A stretch of 64,000 bases of DNA from Akkermansiaceae bacterium UBA1315 (GCA_002307065.1 DBTN01000042.1:66700-130699); one strand, 5' to 3'; counted from the first letter of the stretch, positions 37,851-46,790 are shown. Made by a program: numbers and translations. The notes: a model not told the origin generated them from the sequence alone.

Positions 37851-38780
37851 ATGAACAACAAAATTATTTGCTTCGCCGTAATGGCACCGGCCCTTTCTCT
37901 TTGCGCCTGCAAAGATTCAGAGGACACTGCGACCCACGAAGCCAGGGTTTCCGGAAACATTTCCTCCGACGCCGAGGCTGGCGAAAGCCTTGCTAAAAAA
38001 GCGTCTGAACTTCGCGCAAGGATCGCGGCTGGCCTCGCATCATATTACCGCGTTGGAGAATTAGATCTAGAAATTCAGCCCATTGATGCACAAAACCAGC
38101 GGGCGATTCTCAAAATTCCGGTCATCGTGGCCGAGGATCTGTACGAGCAGCGGCGAGAGGGAGGAAAACATCTGCTCATCGCCAAAGTGAAGGCTGAAGG
38201 CGAATCGGATACCGTCGTTTTACTTCTTATCGGAACAAAGGGTGCAACTGGCTGGGAGTGGAGCGAAAAAGTTGAAAAGAATGTCAATATGGATACCACG
38301 CATCTTCCACGTGGCCGGTTCCCCGCCGACGTGATGCTGGTCGATTCGCCTGAGCATCATGCCCGGATTCGGGAGGATGCTAGATTGCGCGAAGAAGCGG
38401 ATGCCGCAAAGATCGAAGCGGCCGGCAAACTTCGCCAGGAAAGGACGGCTGCCATTGCGTCAAAGCTAACACGCGACGCACGGGCAGTTGGAGTGATCAA
38501 TGGTAGTACCTACAAGCTAACCGTATTGGAGGCGGACGAATCGGTGCCATTTTGGAAAATATCAGCTGTTCGAACTTCCTCAGATGGAACGAAATTGCTT
38601 GGTAAGCCCGCCCCGTTAACCGTGTCGTACGACCAAAACAGCGGCGAGTGCATCGTGTCCGATGTTCAACTCGGTTCCTTGTTTGCCCTCAAAGGCGCGG
38701 CTGCCCATGCGACCGCTACCGGTCTAACGTTCACCGCCGATCGGGTCATGGTTGTGCCCCCCGGATTCGATTTCAAATAA
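37851..38780 (+). CDS. Lipoprotein of unknown function (309 aa)
   Basis: The leader MNNKIICFAVMAPALSLCAC ends in a lipobox. The mature protein has a helical region with a long Arg/Glu/Ala coiled-coil-like run (ARIREDARLREEADAAK) at about residues 170-205. The C-terminal domain is beta-rich. It is not recognised. It sits 18 bases after the PEP-CTERM gene and 29 before a second lipoprotein gene on the same strand, so these four secreted genes form a cassette. Confidence 0.7.
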   Translation: MNNKIICFAVMAPALSLCACKDSEDTATHEARVSGNISSDAEAGESLAKKASELRARIAAGLASYYRVGELDLEIQPIDAQNQRAILKIPVIVAEDLYEQRREGGKHLLIAKVKAEGESDTVVLLLIGTKGATGWEWSEKVEKNVNMDTTHLPRGRFPADVMLVDSPEHHARIREDARLREEADAAKIEAAGKLRQERTAAIASKLTRDARAVGVINGSTYKLTVLEADESVPFWKISAVRTSSDGTKLLGKPAPLTVSYDQNSGECIVSDVQLGSLFALKGAAAHATATGLTFTADRVMVVPPGFDFK

Positions 38781-38808
38781 CTATGCAGCCCCACAATCTA
38801 CTTCTATA

Positions 38809-39141
38809 ATGAGAACGCTTTTTATATTCCTCGCCCTGATTCCGATAATTGCCTCCTGTTCCAGTAAAAATCCCAGGGGTTTTGTCGGCGTATGGTACGC
38901 TGAAATTCCTGGGCTGTTCGACAGCACGGAAATGCTCATCAGGCTGGACGCAGACGGGCGATGCCGTCTCGGCACGGACGACCGCAAGAAAAATACTTGG
39001 ACGGTCGAGGATGACGTTTTGAAAATTAAGAGCGCGACTGGAACCTCAGATCTCCCGATTCTCGCCCGTACGGATGAAATGATGACCCTCAAATTTCCTG
39101 ATCCTCAGGGGATCGTTCACTTCAACCGAATTGGAGAATAA
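38809..39141 (+). CDS. Small lipoprotein (110 aa)
   Basis: Start MRTLFIFLALIPIIASC gives a short leader and lipobox (IIASC). The rest resembles small lipocalin-like or META-type proteins (GVWYAEIPGLFDSTEMLIRLDADGRC; TWTVEDDVLKI), given in part. Function unknown. Confidence 0.7.
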   Translation: MRTLFIFLALIPIIASCSSKNPRGFVGVWYAEIPGLFDSTEMLIRLDADGRCRLGTDDRKKNTWTVEDDVLKIKSATGTSDLPILARTDEMMTLKFPDPQGIVHFNRIGE

Positions 39142-39161
39142 TTTATTACGTTCAATCTAAA

Positions 39162-39590
39162 ATGAAACTTCTTATTGTAATTGCCTGCACCGCGATTTTC
39201 GCCAACGGCACAGCATTTTCGCAGCCATCACCGACCCCTCTCCAGAAGGTCGATCAGGAACAAGTCGCCATTTCAAAAATCCGCAAAGCCCTTGCTAAGG
39301 CGGAAGCTTCATTCACCGCCGAAAATTTGGCGGATGCTCTGCAAGTGACGCTCGAAAACGGAGGGTTCGACAACGAAGCCGTAGTCGACCCTTGGTTCGG
39401 ATTTCTAGAAAAACACACGACCCGAGTGTTCGTTCTTTCTGATGGAAAAACCAAGAAAGGCCGTGGGATGAACGAACTTTTTATGGTGACCAGCTATTGC
39501 CTTGAAAGCGGCTTAGAAATCAAAGATCACGCTAAAGCAGCAATTTTTAAAGAGAAGGTCGAGCAGCTCGGGCAGCTGCTAGAAGATTGA
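39162..39590 (+). CDS. Secreted protein of unknown function (142 aa)
   Basis: A signal peptide (MKLLIVIACTAIFANGTAFS) leads into a helical protein with repeated Lys/Ala-rich segments (ISKIRKALAKAEASF). No family is recognised. Last of the four-gene secreted cassette; no obvious terminator for about 170 bases. Confidence 0.65.
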   Translation: MKLLIVIACTAIFANGTAFSQPSPTPLQKVDQEQVAISKIRKALAKAEASFTAENLADALQVTLENGGFDNEAVVDPWFGFLEKHTTRVFVLSDGKTKKGRGMNELFMVTSYCLESGLEIKDHAKAAIFKEKVEQLGQLLED

Positions 39591-39759
39591 TTGCAATTCG
39601 AATAAGACGGAAATGCGACCAGTTGTTCCATGTTGAGTAGTCTTGATCTTCCACAGTCGTTGATATGGATTCTGCTTACTGATTGAGACGCCTCTCGGAT
39701 ATGAAGATTGTTCTGAGTGGGTAACAGCCCAAGGGCCATTCTAGCAGCCTGAAGTATCC

Positions 39760-39790
39760 TCCGCCGACCGATGGTCGGCGGATTTTTCGT
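39760..39790 (+). terminator. Rho-independent terminator
   Basis: A perfect 10-base stem TCCGCCGACC/GGTCGGCGGA with loop GAT is followed by TTTTT. It lies between the secreted cassette and the replication genes. Confidence 0.9.
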
Positions 39791-39874
39791 TTTTTCGTTT
39801 TTCGAAGTCCCACTTGTGCTTGTGGCTCGCTCCGGGTTTCCGGGCCTTGCCGTGATGCACCTTTTGTGGTCGTT

Positions 39875-40813
39875 ATGCTAGAGAAACCAAAAGGACAAAT
39901 CACCTCTGTGGCGGATAATCGCCGCGCCGCTACTGAAAATCGCATCGAGCGCCCCTGTATATTACCTGGCCTGAGGCCCGGTCGAATCGGCGTCATTTCC
40001 GCAATCGGAGGGGGTAGCAAATCATTTTTAACTCTGCTCGCATGCGTGCAGAAGGCCGCAGGCCTGCCCATTCTTGGCGGACTGTGGGGACCCGCATGCG
40101 TCGGTGGAAAAGGGGTAGTTTTCATCGCCCGTGAAGATGAAATCGAGGATCTGGAGGATCGCCTCCACTCAATCTGCGAGTATCTCCAATTAACATCGGG
40201 GCCGGAATTTGAAAATTTCGTTCGGAACCTCGTAGTTTGTGATGCGCGATTTTTAGATCCAACTATGGATTATGGCGTTGTTCTCCCAATCACAGCATCA
40301 GGGGAAATTATAAACCCTGAACTCGTGGTGATCGATACGCTCTCCCGTTATTTGCCCCCGGGAACTGATGAAAATAATTCCGTCCAGATGACTCAATTTT
40401 TTGAGGAAATCGAAGACCGAATTAGGAAGTGGGGAGCCGCCGGACTGTTTATTCATCATACGAATAAGAGCGGAATGCAGGCGGCCCGCGATGATCTGGA
40501 CGCGGCTGGCACTGAGCGCGGGTCAGTGGCGATCACGTTCGCCGCACGGGGAGCTTGGTCTGTTCGCAAGCCATCAAAGAAGAAGGGCGAAGAACATGGA
40601 ATTACGGACCAGCGACGTGATGAATACATTTTGTTGGAACATACAAAAGTGAATTTGGGGCGGCGACAGCCTCTTCAATGGTTCCGGAAAAACGGCAAAG
40701 GCGTACCCGTACCAATCAACCCACCAGTTCCTCCGGCTACACCCTCTCCGGCAAGAAGACCTCGAATTGGTACGGACCTTGGAGAAATTTGCACTGATAG
40801 AATGCACGGATGA
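39875..40813 (+). CDS. repA: RepA-like replicative helicase (IncQ type)
   Basis: Starting at MLEKPKGQITSV (312 residues). It is a RecA-fold hexameric helicase of the RSF1010 RepA type. Walker A is altered (ISAIGGGSKSFLTLLA, with Ser where the last Gly is expected), the next strand is VVFIAREDEIEDLEDRLH, Walker B is LVVIDTLSR, and the later motif is GLFIHHTNKSG. The gene overlaps repC by 4 bases (ATGA), as in IncQ plasmids. Without a RepB primase nearby, priming must come from elsewhere. Confidence 0.8.
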   Translation: MLEKPKGQITSVADNRRAATENRIERPCILPGLRPGRIGVISAIGGGSKSFLTLLACVQKAAGLPILGGLWGPACVGGKGVVFIAREDEIEDLEDRLHSICEYLQLTSGPEFENFVRNLVVCDARFLDPTMDYGVVLPITASGEIINPELVVIDTLSRYLPPGTDENNSVQMTQFFEEIEDRIRKWGAAGLFIHHTNKSGMQAARDDLDAAGTERGSVAITFAARGAWSVRKPSKKKGEEHGITDQRRDEYILLEHTKVNLGRRQPLQWFRKNGKGVPVPINPPVPPATPSPARRPRIGTDLGEICTDRMHG

Positions 40814-41684
40814 CCTCTGACACAATCGATTTATACCAGTTTGCAGTTCATCACGGGCACATCGCTACGACACCGCTTTTTCGGCCCCTCCAAAAAATGC
40901 CAGCGGCCAAACGGATGCGGAGGGAAATTCTTTATGAAAGCGGCCCATGCGCGAAAAAACCATATCGTCTACATATCGTCTGCCCCTGGGAATTGGACGC
41001 TGATGACGAGTCAGTTTTAATGGCGCTTCTTGCAGTTATGGCCGCTGCCGACCGCCGGAAGATTGTTTCTGCCGGAAGCAGTTTCCGAGCAGTTCTGGGA
41101 GAGTCGGGAAATGGTGCGACCGCGAGACTATCGGCGCTGTCGCAACACGGCGCGAAGTTTTGGGGTTGGTTGGTTGGGGAACCAATGGGCGTAGCTATGA
41201 TCGTCTCGAAGAATCTTTGAAGCGTTTGGAAAACTCGAATCTTAACTATTTCACCTCGGACCAACAGAGCCAGCATTCTCGACTAATCGGAATTCACAGA
41301 CCCCTTTCGACTGGTTGCGAAAGGGATGGGGGAAAGCTGACAATTTTGCTCAATCGGCTGTCAGCTTCTGTCATTTTGGGCGAAGCAAATGCCGGTATGG
41401 CAATTCACTTCCTCGCCGAACGCCGCCTGTTGGACACTCAAATTTCCAAATTTCTTTATTCTCGGTTAGTGTTTTTGATTTCCGAAGGAAATAAGCGATG
41501 CTTACGCGTGATGACACTGGCGATGAGCATATTTGCAATCGACGGCGACGGCAGGCCGACGCCAAAACAGTGGCGGAACCTCGTTCTCGCGCTTCAGACA
41601 TTTAATCTCCCCGGATGGACGGTAACGCTGGAAGGACGGGGAGATTCCACAAGGGTGGAAGTTTACCGCCCTAAATCCTGCTAG
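40810..41684 (+). pseudogene. repC: IncQ-like RepC initiator, split by a frameshift
   Basis: Two overlapping frames (40810-41220 and 41160-41684) join into one RepC-like protein. The first ends ...LSALSQHGAKF, then runs out of family sequence. The second takes up GWGTNGRSYDRLEESLKRLENSN, the expected next block. The switch falls at about 41140-41175, near a TTTTGGGG tract. The first part has TTPLFRPL and the VLMALLAVMAAA block seen in the second copy at 57722. It may be a mutation, a sequencing error or a programmed shift. RepC binds iterons and opens the origin. Confidence 0.75.
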
Positions 41685-41716
41685 GTGACACCGGTCTGCT
41701 GACCGAGATCATGTTC

Positions 41717-41804
41717 GGTCAATCGGGGCAGATACATCGGTCGATCGGGACAAATGGTTCGGTCGAAGAGGACAAAAAATTCGGCTTATCGAGACAAAAC
41801 GTTG
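41717..41804 (+). repeat. Four tandem 22-base iterons, likely oriV
   Basis: Four direct repeats of exactly 22 bases start at 41717, 41739, 41761 and 41783. The consensus starts GGTCGATCGGGACAAA and ends in TTC or similar. A weaker copy may precede them at 41695. They begin 33 bases after the repC stop. Iterons of 20-22 bases just beside repC are the IncQ origin layout, where RepC binds and AT-rich DNA opens. Confidence 0.8.
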
Positions 41805-42242
41805 TCGAAGGGTTAATTCAATTTTCCTTACGGCAGTAAGGGATGAGTTCTCCTTTGGGGGGCTAGGAAAAGTTTCTTCCAGTATGGTCAATAAGACCAA
41901 TACTTCTGGGCGGGCGACAGTCCGCCGCTGGCAGCGGCATCCCATCCCCGCCCCAATACGCCACAGGGCTATCGCCCATGGCAGCACACGCTATCGCGCA
42001 GGAAATAAAGAAGAAAACTACGAAAATCAAACCGGCAAGCCGGCAAATAATCATCCCGAACGCATGCGCGAAAAGTCATCGCCCAACGCTTCGCGTAAGA
42101 AAACAAGACGGCGAAATTACGCCAAAGTTATTCCTGAAAACTGGAAGTAGACACAAGGGGACTGGGGGTGAGCCGCCGTTGGGCCTATCCCACGACGCAA
42201 ATGGTGGGTTGGGATCCCAGCCACATTTGACAACGAGCGCTG
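41805..42242. other. Region after the iterons, possible rest of origin
   Basis: AT-rich DNA (AATTCAATTTTCCTTACGGCAG) follows the iterons, as expected for a melting region. Two overlapping short frames on the plus strand (41884-42150, 41978-42313) have Arg/Lys-rich composition and no family. I do not call them genes. Confidence 0.4.
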
Positions 42243-45059
42243 TCACCGCGAAGGGAATTTACCCAGTTCCCGGGAATCAAACGGATACAAATTATCCATT
42301 AGCGGGCCGGTAATCCCAAGAGATTTGAAATCAAAGGACGTTTTGATATCCGAAAGGAATCCTTCCTTCGGACGAATACCCGTTTGGAACTTATATTTCA
42401 GATCGCCACCCAGACGAACAACTTCATCCACCGGAACGGTCTTCCAGTTGGAATATTTGTAATTCTGATAGTCATCCGAATACCGATTCAAATTCACCTC
42501 AGACTCAAAAGCCTTGAAAATCGCTTCCGCTTTGGAAAGCGTCCAAAGTTCAGAAACCTCGCCACTTGCAAATAATCTAGAATACTCATTGTCCGATCTG
42601 TCCCAACCCAAAAGGAATGCAGGAAGAGTTCTCGAAGAAGAACCATAAACATTATTATAATGCAAAAGTTTCGCCAGTGCATGCCGGAAAGATCCGGAAT
42701 TGGCCCGAGTCATATTATCCATATCAATCCAGTCTTTTGGATACAAACCACAGAAAGCGACCCAAACCCAACCTTCGGGAATCGCCCATGCTGGCGGACG
42801 ACGAGTTTCAATCCGCAACGGCTGAATCGGCGGAGTTAGCTGATCGCCATAATACAACATCCCGTTCCACCCTATCCGGGTATCCAGGCCATAATAAGCT
42901 TCAACCATTCGTTCGAGCACCAACTGGCTTGCTACCGCAGGACGCCCTTGAAATTCCATGTCTCCAATACGACAAGAAAAAGCCGTCCAAGCCGATACCA
43001 ACGTATCGTGGTCTTTATCAAAATTACCAAGATCCTCATTATTCCGAGGAACTAAACCAAAATTCTGTTTAGGAGCATTTTGGCGAACCATCGACATCAC
43101 CGAATAAGTCGGAAACGCCGGATACCTCGAATCCTCCGGCAAAAGAAAACGACCGACACCCGGTCCAACTTCTCCTACAGGAACACAAGTCCCTAAACCA
43201 TCCATCGAAAAATACTCCGGCTCATTTTTAAAAATTCCGGAAATATCCTTAATGTGCGGAGTTGCTCCAAACCACTCGTTAAAAGTATCGTCTTTTTTAC
43301 GAGTCATTAAAAATTCGGGACGAGCATGCTTGTGTCCGAAATTAGGAACAACTCCCTGCTGAATATAAAAATTCACAGTAAGAGCCGCAGAATTCTTAAA
43401 CGAGACTTCAGCCTCCGGAACAGAAATAATTCCTCCGGGATTCGGAACAACTCCATTCGGGAATTCAATCGCTAACTCCTCAAGAGTCTCCGCTTTAGGA
43501 AAAACTCCATCATTCATAAAGTGCGCCGTCAACTGGCGCTCCAACTCAGAATCGTAAAGAGGAATAAACTCAAAACCGCGGGTATAAGAAAGCTTGAAAC
43601 GATCCTTCCACTTGGAAACATCCATGAAATAACCCAGGCCCATTTTGGTATCGCCCACCATCTTGGGAACTCCGTCCCGGATAATCCGAACCGGAACATC
43701 AGGAACTACTTCAACAGGAATTTCCTCCGGAATTACTTTCTCGGAAACCATTTCCTCAACAGCAACGGGAGCTACTTCCGGAACAATTTCTTCCGGAATC
43801 CCCACAGGAGAAACCTCCTCAACCGGCAATTCCTCCGGAACCAATTTCAAAACCGGTTCCTTTATAGAAACCGGAACTTCGGCAGGAGAAGGAATGACGC
43901 CGGCCGATTGCCGTGCTTTCCATAATGCAAAAGCAGCCTGAAACCCATCCGTTACCCCCACAAAAAGTTCATCCGGAGAAAGAACCAATTCCGGCATCAG
44001 TTCCTGCATGGACCGGTAATCATTACGAAATACTTCAGTCGGAGAAACTGCACTTATTTGATTTTGTTCAGGAACAAATTCCTCAGAAACAACCGCTTTA
44101 CCCGGTTTACGAGCTTCCCATAAATCCATGGCTGCTTCGAAACCATCCTTTAAACCAATCCGGATTTCCTCCGGAGAAAGTGAAAAATCAGGAAGGTATT
44201 CCTGCATCAGAGCATAGTGAGATCTGAATTCTACGGAACAAGCAGACTCATTAACCGGAGCGATTCCATTAAAAGAAACTGCATCAGGCAAACCTGAAGG
44301 AGACGATTTATGGAGAGATCTATAAGCCAGAACTGACTTCATCCCTCCACCTGTCAGGCCCATAAAGGCCTCTTCCGGGGTTAATTCAAACGCCGGAATC
44401 AATCTTTTCATCGCCACAACTTCCTCTTCAAAACTACCAGACGGTGCCTGATTAGGAGAAATATCCCGGTTTCCAACAGCAGGTGAAACCACTTCAACAG
44501 CAGTATTATTCGACGGAACGTCCTCCGTTCCGGAGTCAGGGGAATCATAAACAGGGTCCAAATACTGGGATTTCATCCATGATTCTCCGGATGGATTCCA
44601 CGGCCCAGCCTTGTAAAAAGAGAGAACTTCTTGAAGGGAATCATCTAAATAGATGTTACCCAGCTTCGCCTTTTGGACCACTTTAGCCATCGAATAGGCC
44701 GCGCCCTCATGGGACAAACTGGTGAACAAATTCGGCAGTTCATCCAAAAATAACCTCCGAATCGAATTAACCGGATACCCGGCCATTACCAAAAACAGCA
44801 CCTCTTGCTCAAACCCAACGAGGCGATTCCAGCGCCGTAATAACGGCTTTTTGATATTCCGGTGCCGCCGAAGGCGCTTCCGGACGACCTCCAAAAACTC
44901 GTGGTAAACCACTGGACGACCCGGTTTTCCAGGCTCCCGAACCCGGGTCGGGTGCGGCATGGACGGGGGCTTTGGACAGAAACGAAGCGACGAAACAGGC
45001 TGCCCGGCGACGCCGGAGCCTGCGAAAGAATCGCCAATTATTTTTGCTTCTGACTCCAT
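42243..45059 (-). CDS. Unrecognised 938-residue protein with three internal repeats
   Basis: I do not recognise this protein. Residues about 45-150 are basic and helical (VVRKRLRRHRNIKKPLLRRWNRL). Three repeats of about 36 residues follow at 213-249, 282-318 and 348-384, each with the pattern M-x-x-x-x-P-x-x-x-LSP-(E/D)-E and then a Gly-Phe/Gly-Met helix (LKDGFEAAMDLWEARK; VTDGFQAAFALWKARQ). Residues 389-456 are a Val/Pro/Glu linker. The C-terminal half is Tyr/Trp-rich (GMLYYGDQLTPPIQPLR; GWVWVAFCGLYPKDW). There is no signal peptide. Base composition is lower in GC than the core genome. It faces the iteron field at 45.2-45.5 kb, so it may be an initiator, a partition protein or a mobilisation protein; none is shown. 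Confidence 0.75.
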   Translation of the reverse strand: MESEAKIIGDSFAGSGVAGQPVSSLRFCPKPPSMPHPTRVREPGKPGRPVVYHEFLEVVRKRLRRHRNIKKPLLRRWNRLVGFEQEVLFLVMAGYPVNSIRRLFLDELPNLFTSLSHEGAAYSMAKVVQKAKLGNIYLDDSLQEVLSFYKAGPWNPSGESWMKSQYLDPVYDSPDSGTEDVPSNNTAVEVVSPAVGNRDISPNQAPSGSFEEEVVAMKRLIPAFELTPEEAFMGLTGGGMKSVLAYRSLHKSSPSGLPDAVSFNGIAPVNESACSVEFRSHYALMQEYLPDFSLSPEEIRIGLKDGFEAAMDLWEARKPGKAVVSEEFVPEQNQISAVSPTEVFRNDYRSMQELMPELVLSPDELFVGVTDGFQAAFALWKARQSAGVIPSPAEVPVSIKEPVLKLVPEELPVEEVSPVGIPEEIVPEVAPVAVEEMVSEKVIPEEIPVEVVPDVPVRIIRDGVPKMVGDTKMGLGYFMDVSKWKDRFKLSYTRGFEFIPLYDSELERQLTAHFMNDGVFPKAETLEELAIEFPNGVVPNPGGIISVPEAEVSFKNSAALTVNFYIQQGVVPNFGHKHARPEFLMTRKKDDTFNEWFGATPHIKDISGIFKNEPEYFSMDGLGTCVPVGEVGPGVGRFLLPEDSRYPAFPTYSVMSMVRQNAPKQNFGLVPRNNEDLGNFDKDHDTLVSAWTAFSCRIGDMEFQGRPAVASQLVLERMVEAYYGLDTRIGWNGMLYYGDQLTPPIQPLRIETRRPPAWAIPEGWVWVAFCGLYPKDWIDMDNMTRANSGSFRHALAKLLHYNNVYGSSSRTLPAFLLGWDRSDNEYSRLFASGEVSELWTLSKAEAIFKAFESEVNLNRYSDDYQNYKYSNWKTVPVDEVVRLGGDLKYKFQTGIRPKEGFLSDIKTSFDFKSLGITGPLMDNLYPFDSRELGKFPSR

Positions 45060-45091
45060 TTGTCGCCCGCGAGTATAAAGGAACCGATCAA

Positions 45092-45217
45092 ATGACGCAA
45101 GAACAATCGATCCAAATAACTAAAATAGAATCCGCTGACTTTAAGCAGTTTACAGAAGAATTCCAGAAGGTAATTGAAAAAAGCCGAAGGTATTACCCTC
45201 TATTTTGTAAAAAGTGA
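45092..45217 (+). CDS. Possible small protein (41 aa)
   Basis: MTQEQSIQITKIESADFKQF starts after AAAGGAACCGATCAA, a fair ribosome site. The end (SRRYYPLFCKK) runs into the first iteron-like word. It diverges from the 938-residue gene. No family is recognised, and it may be chance. Confidence 0.35.
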   Translation: MTQEQSIQITKIESADFKQFTEEFQKVIEKSRRYYPLFCKK

Positions 45218-45475
45218 AACAACCTATTATCATACATTTATGGGTTAAACCCCGAAGGTATTAGATCTAAATCCCGAAGGTAATCATACAAAAAGCCGAA
45301 GCTAATGCCTCGTTACCTCAAAAAATCAGTATTCCGGACATTACCTTCCGTATTTTAAAAATTCCATAAATCACTTGTGACCAGCATATAAGCCATAAAC
45401 CACAGGCCAAAAGCCGAAGGTATTTGCACAAAAGCCCGAAGGTAATCCAAAAAGCCGAAGGTATTCTCCCATTTT
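45176..45475 (+). repeat. Second iteron field, CCGAAGGTA words with 22-base period
   Basis: The word CCGAAGGTA(T/A) recurs at about 45184, 45252, 45274, 45296 (CCGAAGCTA), 45414, 45436 and 45455, usually preceded by AAAAG or AAAC. Spacing is 22 bases within two groups (45252-45296 and 45414-45436). An inverted copy (TACCTTCCG) lies at about 45342. The region between is AT-rich. The pattern is that of plasmid iterons and it lies next to the start of the 938-residue gene. Confidence 0.8.
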
Positions 45476-45589
45476 CACCCTTTTCCGGTGCCGTTTCGTT
45501 GCTTCGCTGCCTTCCGGACCCCGTTGGGAACCCGTTTTTTCACCCCTATCCGGGACCCCCCAAAGAGGGGCACAATATATGATACGCTA

Positions 45590-46320
45590 TCGCTGAAAAC
45601 TTGTGGATCAGGTCCACAAACTTCGAGCAGGATGGACGGGCTTGCGCCCGTCCCATTCCTCGTTGGGGTTTCCGCTACGCTCCTACACCCCTTCCTCGTC
45701 ATTCACCTGTTCTCTCACAACACCTCCTCCACTCACTGCGTTCTTTCCGGGGATGTTGCTGGCCGAAGGCCATTCCGACCACTTTCACCCCACGCTTCGC
45801 TTTACGGGGTTTCGTTGTCTCTCGGGGACGCTTCGATCCGGCTCCGCCAGGATCTACGACTCTCCCTCAGGGCTCACGCTACGAACCCTCGCCGTTGGCT
45901 TCAGGGTTCTTAAGCTCCGCGCTTCAGCAGGCAACCTGGCGACGAATCCTCCGGGGCAGCGAGCTGCCGAGGATTCTGCCTGGTTGATCGTTCACCGGCG
46001 ATGCCGATTCACGATCCGGCTTCCCTGCGCTTTTCCGACCGCGGGTCGGGCTTGGTCGCCGGCCTGCCTTGCTTGGGGAGACGCCTGGACTCGTTGTCAT
46101 GGGATACCCCTACGTTTCGTTCCTCAACTTGCGGCTACCCTTTCCACTGCCAGGCGTTGGCTGCCCCTTACAGCAAAGCTGACGGGACTGCAGGCGTTCC
46201 CCTTCACCACTCTCCTCCTTTTGCGCGTGCCAGCGCGGGAGCCGGGGTTCCGGGGCCACTATTGAACCATTGCCGGACTTCGCCGGAATGCCGACTGGAT
46301 CACTGTCCATGATTGCGCCA
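45590..46320 (-). ncRNA. Candidate large structured RNA (class unknown; omega/HEARO-like considered)
   Basis: Read on the minus strand, this GC-rich stretch is a chain of stable hairpins joined by purine-rich single-stranded runs. Examples are GAATCCTC/GAGGATTC with an inner GGCAG/CTGCC (about 45943-45976), GAACCCT/AGGGTTC (about 45886-45912), GATCC/GGATC (about 45836-45856), ACCCC/GGGGT (about 45788-45811), GGCCTTCGGCC (about 45761-45771), GGACGGGC/GCCCGTCC (about 45633-45653) and TGTGGA/TCCACA (about 45602-45618). Long open frames on the plus strand have no protein character. No IscB or TnpB gene is adjacent. Its class is not settled. Confidence 0.6.
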
Positions 46321-46530
46321 ACGTCTTGTACAGCTTCTAGGCTGTCGCGACCCAACCTCGAAAGGTGAGTCCTGCGTAGAACAGCGCAACGTCCGAGAAT
46401 CCTGCGTCTAACAAAAGCGCTTCCCCATCGCTCGGGGACAGAAGAGGAAGATGTTAAACCATGATCGCAGCCGACGCTGCTGCTTGTGTGAAATCAGCGT
46501 GGGGACCGGCGGCAAAGGCAATTGACCTAG

Positions 46531-46790
46531 TCATCCATCGCTTGGCGTCCTTTTCCCCAAGTTTGTATGATGAGCGATCACGAGTGGAGTTCCCGGCTTC
46601 AACCGGTCACGCAAAGCCTGTAACGTGCCGAGCCGCTCTGCTTTATTCAGAAAGTGGAGTGTCAGTAAACAGGTTGCTCCGTCAAACGGCCCAACCGGAG
46701 CATCCTCTATAAATCCGTCCCGGTTCTGTGCGGTGACGTGACGGATCTCCAAACCAGCCGTCCAACCCTCGTGCAGCTATTCCAAGCGAC
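46531..46790 (-). pseudogene. SAM-dependent methyltransferase fragment
   Basis: A short frame reads LHEGWTAGLEIRH and then VGPFDGATCLLTLHFLNKAE and LRDRLKPGTPLVIAHH, the core of a class I methyltransferase (post-GxGxG part). The N-terminal SAM-binding loop and the C-terminus are missing, and the surrounding frames are broken. Confidence 0.55.

Noticed and set aside
41884..42313. Two overlapping short plus-strand frames after the iterons
   Set aside because: Lys/Arg-rich, with no family and no convincing ribosome site; probably origin sequence.
45488..46312. Long overlapping plus-strand frames at 45.5-46.3 kb
   Set aside because: Composition is Ser/Arg/Pro/Leu rich without family features, and the DNA folds into dense hairpins; I treat the region as a structured RNA instead.
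45590..46320. Group II intron
   Set aside because: No domain V-like hairpin and no reverse transcriptase gene were found.
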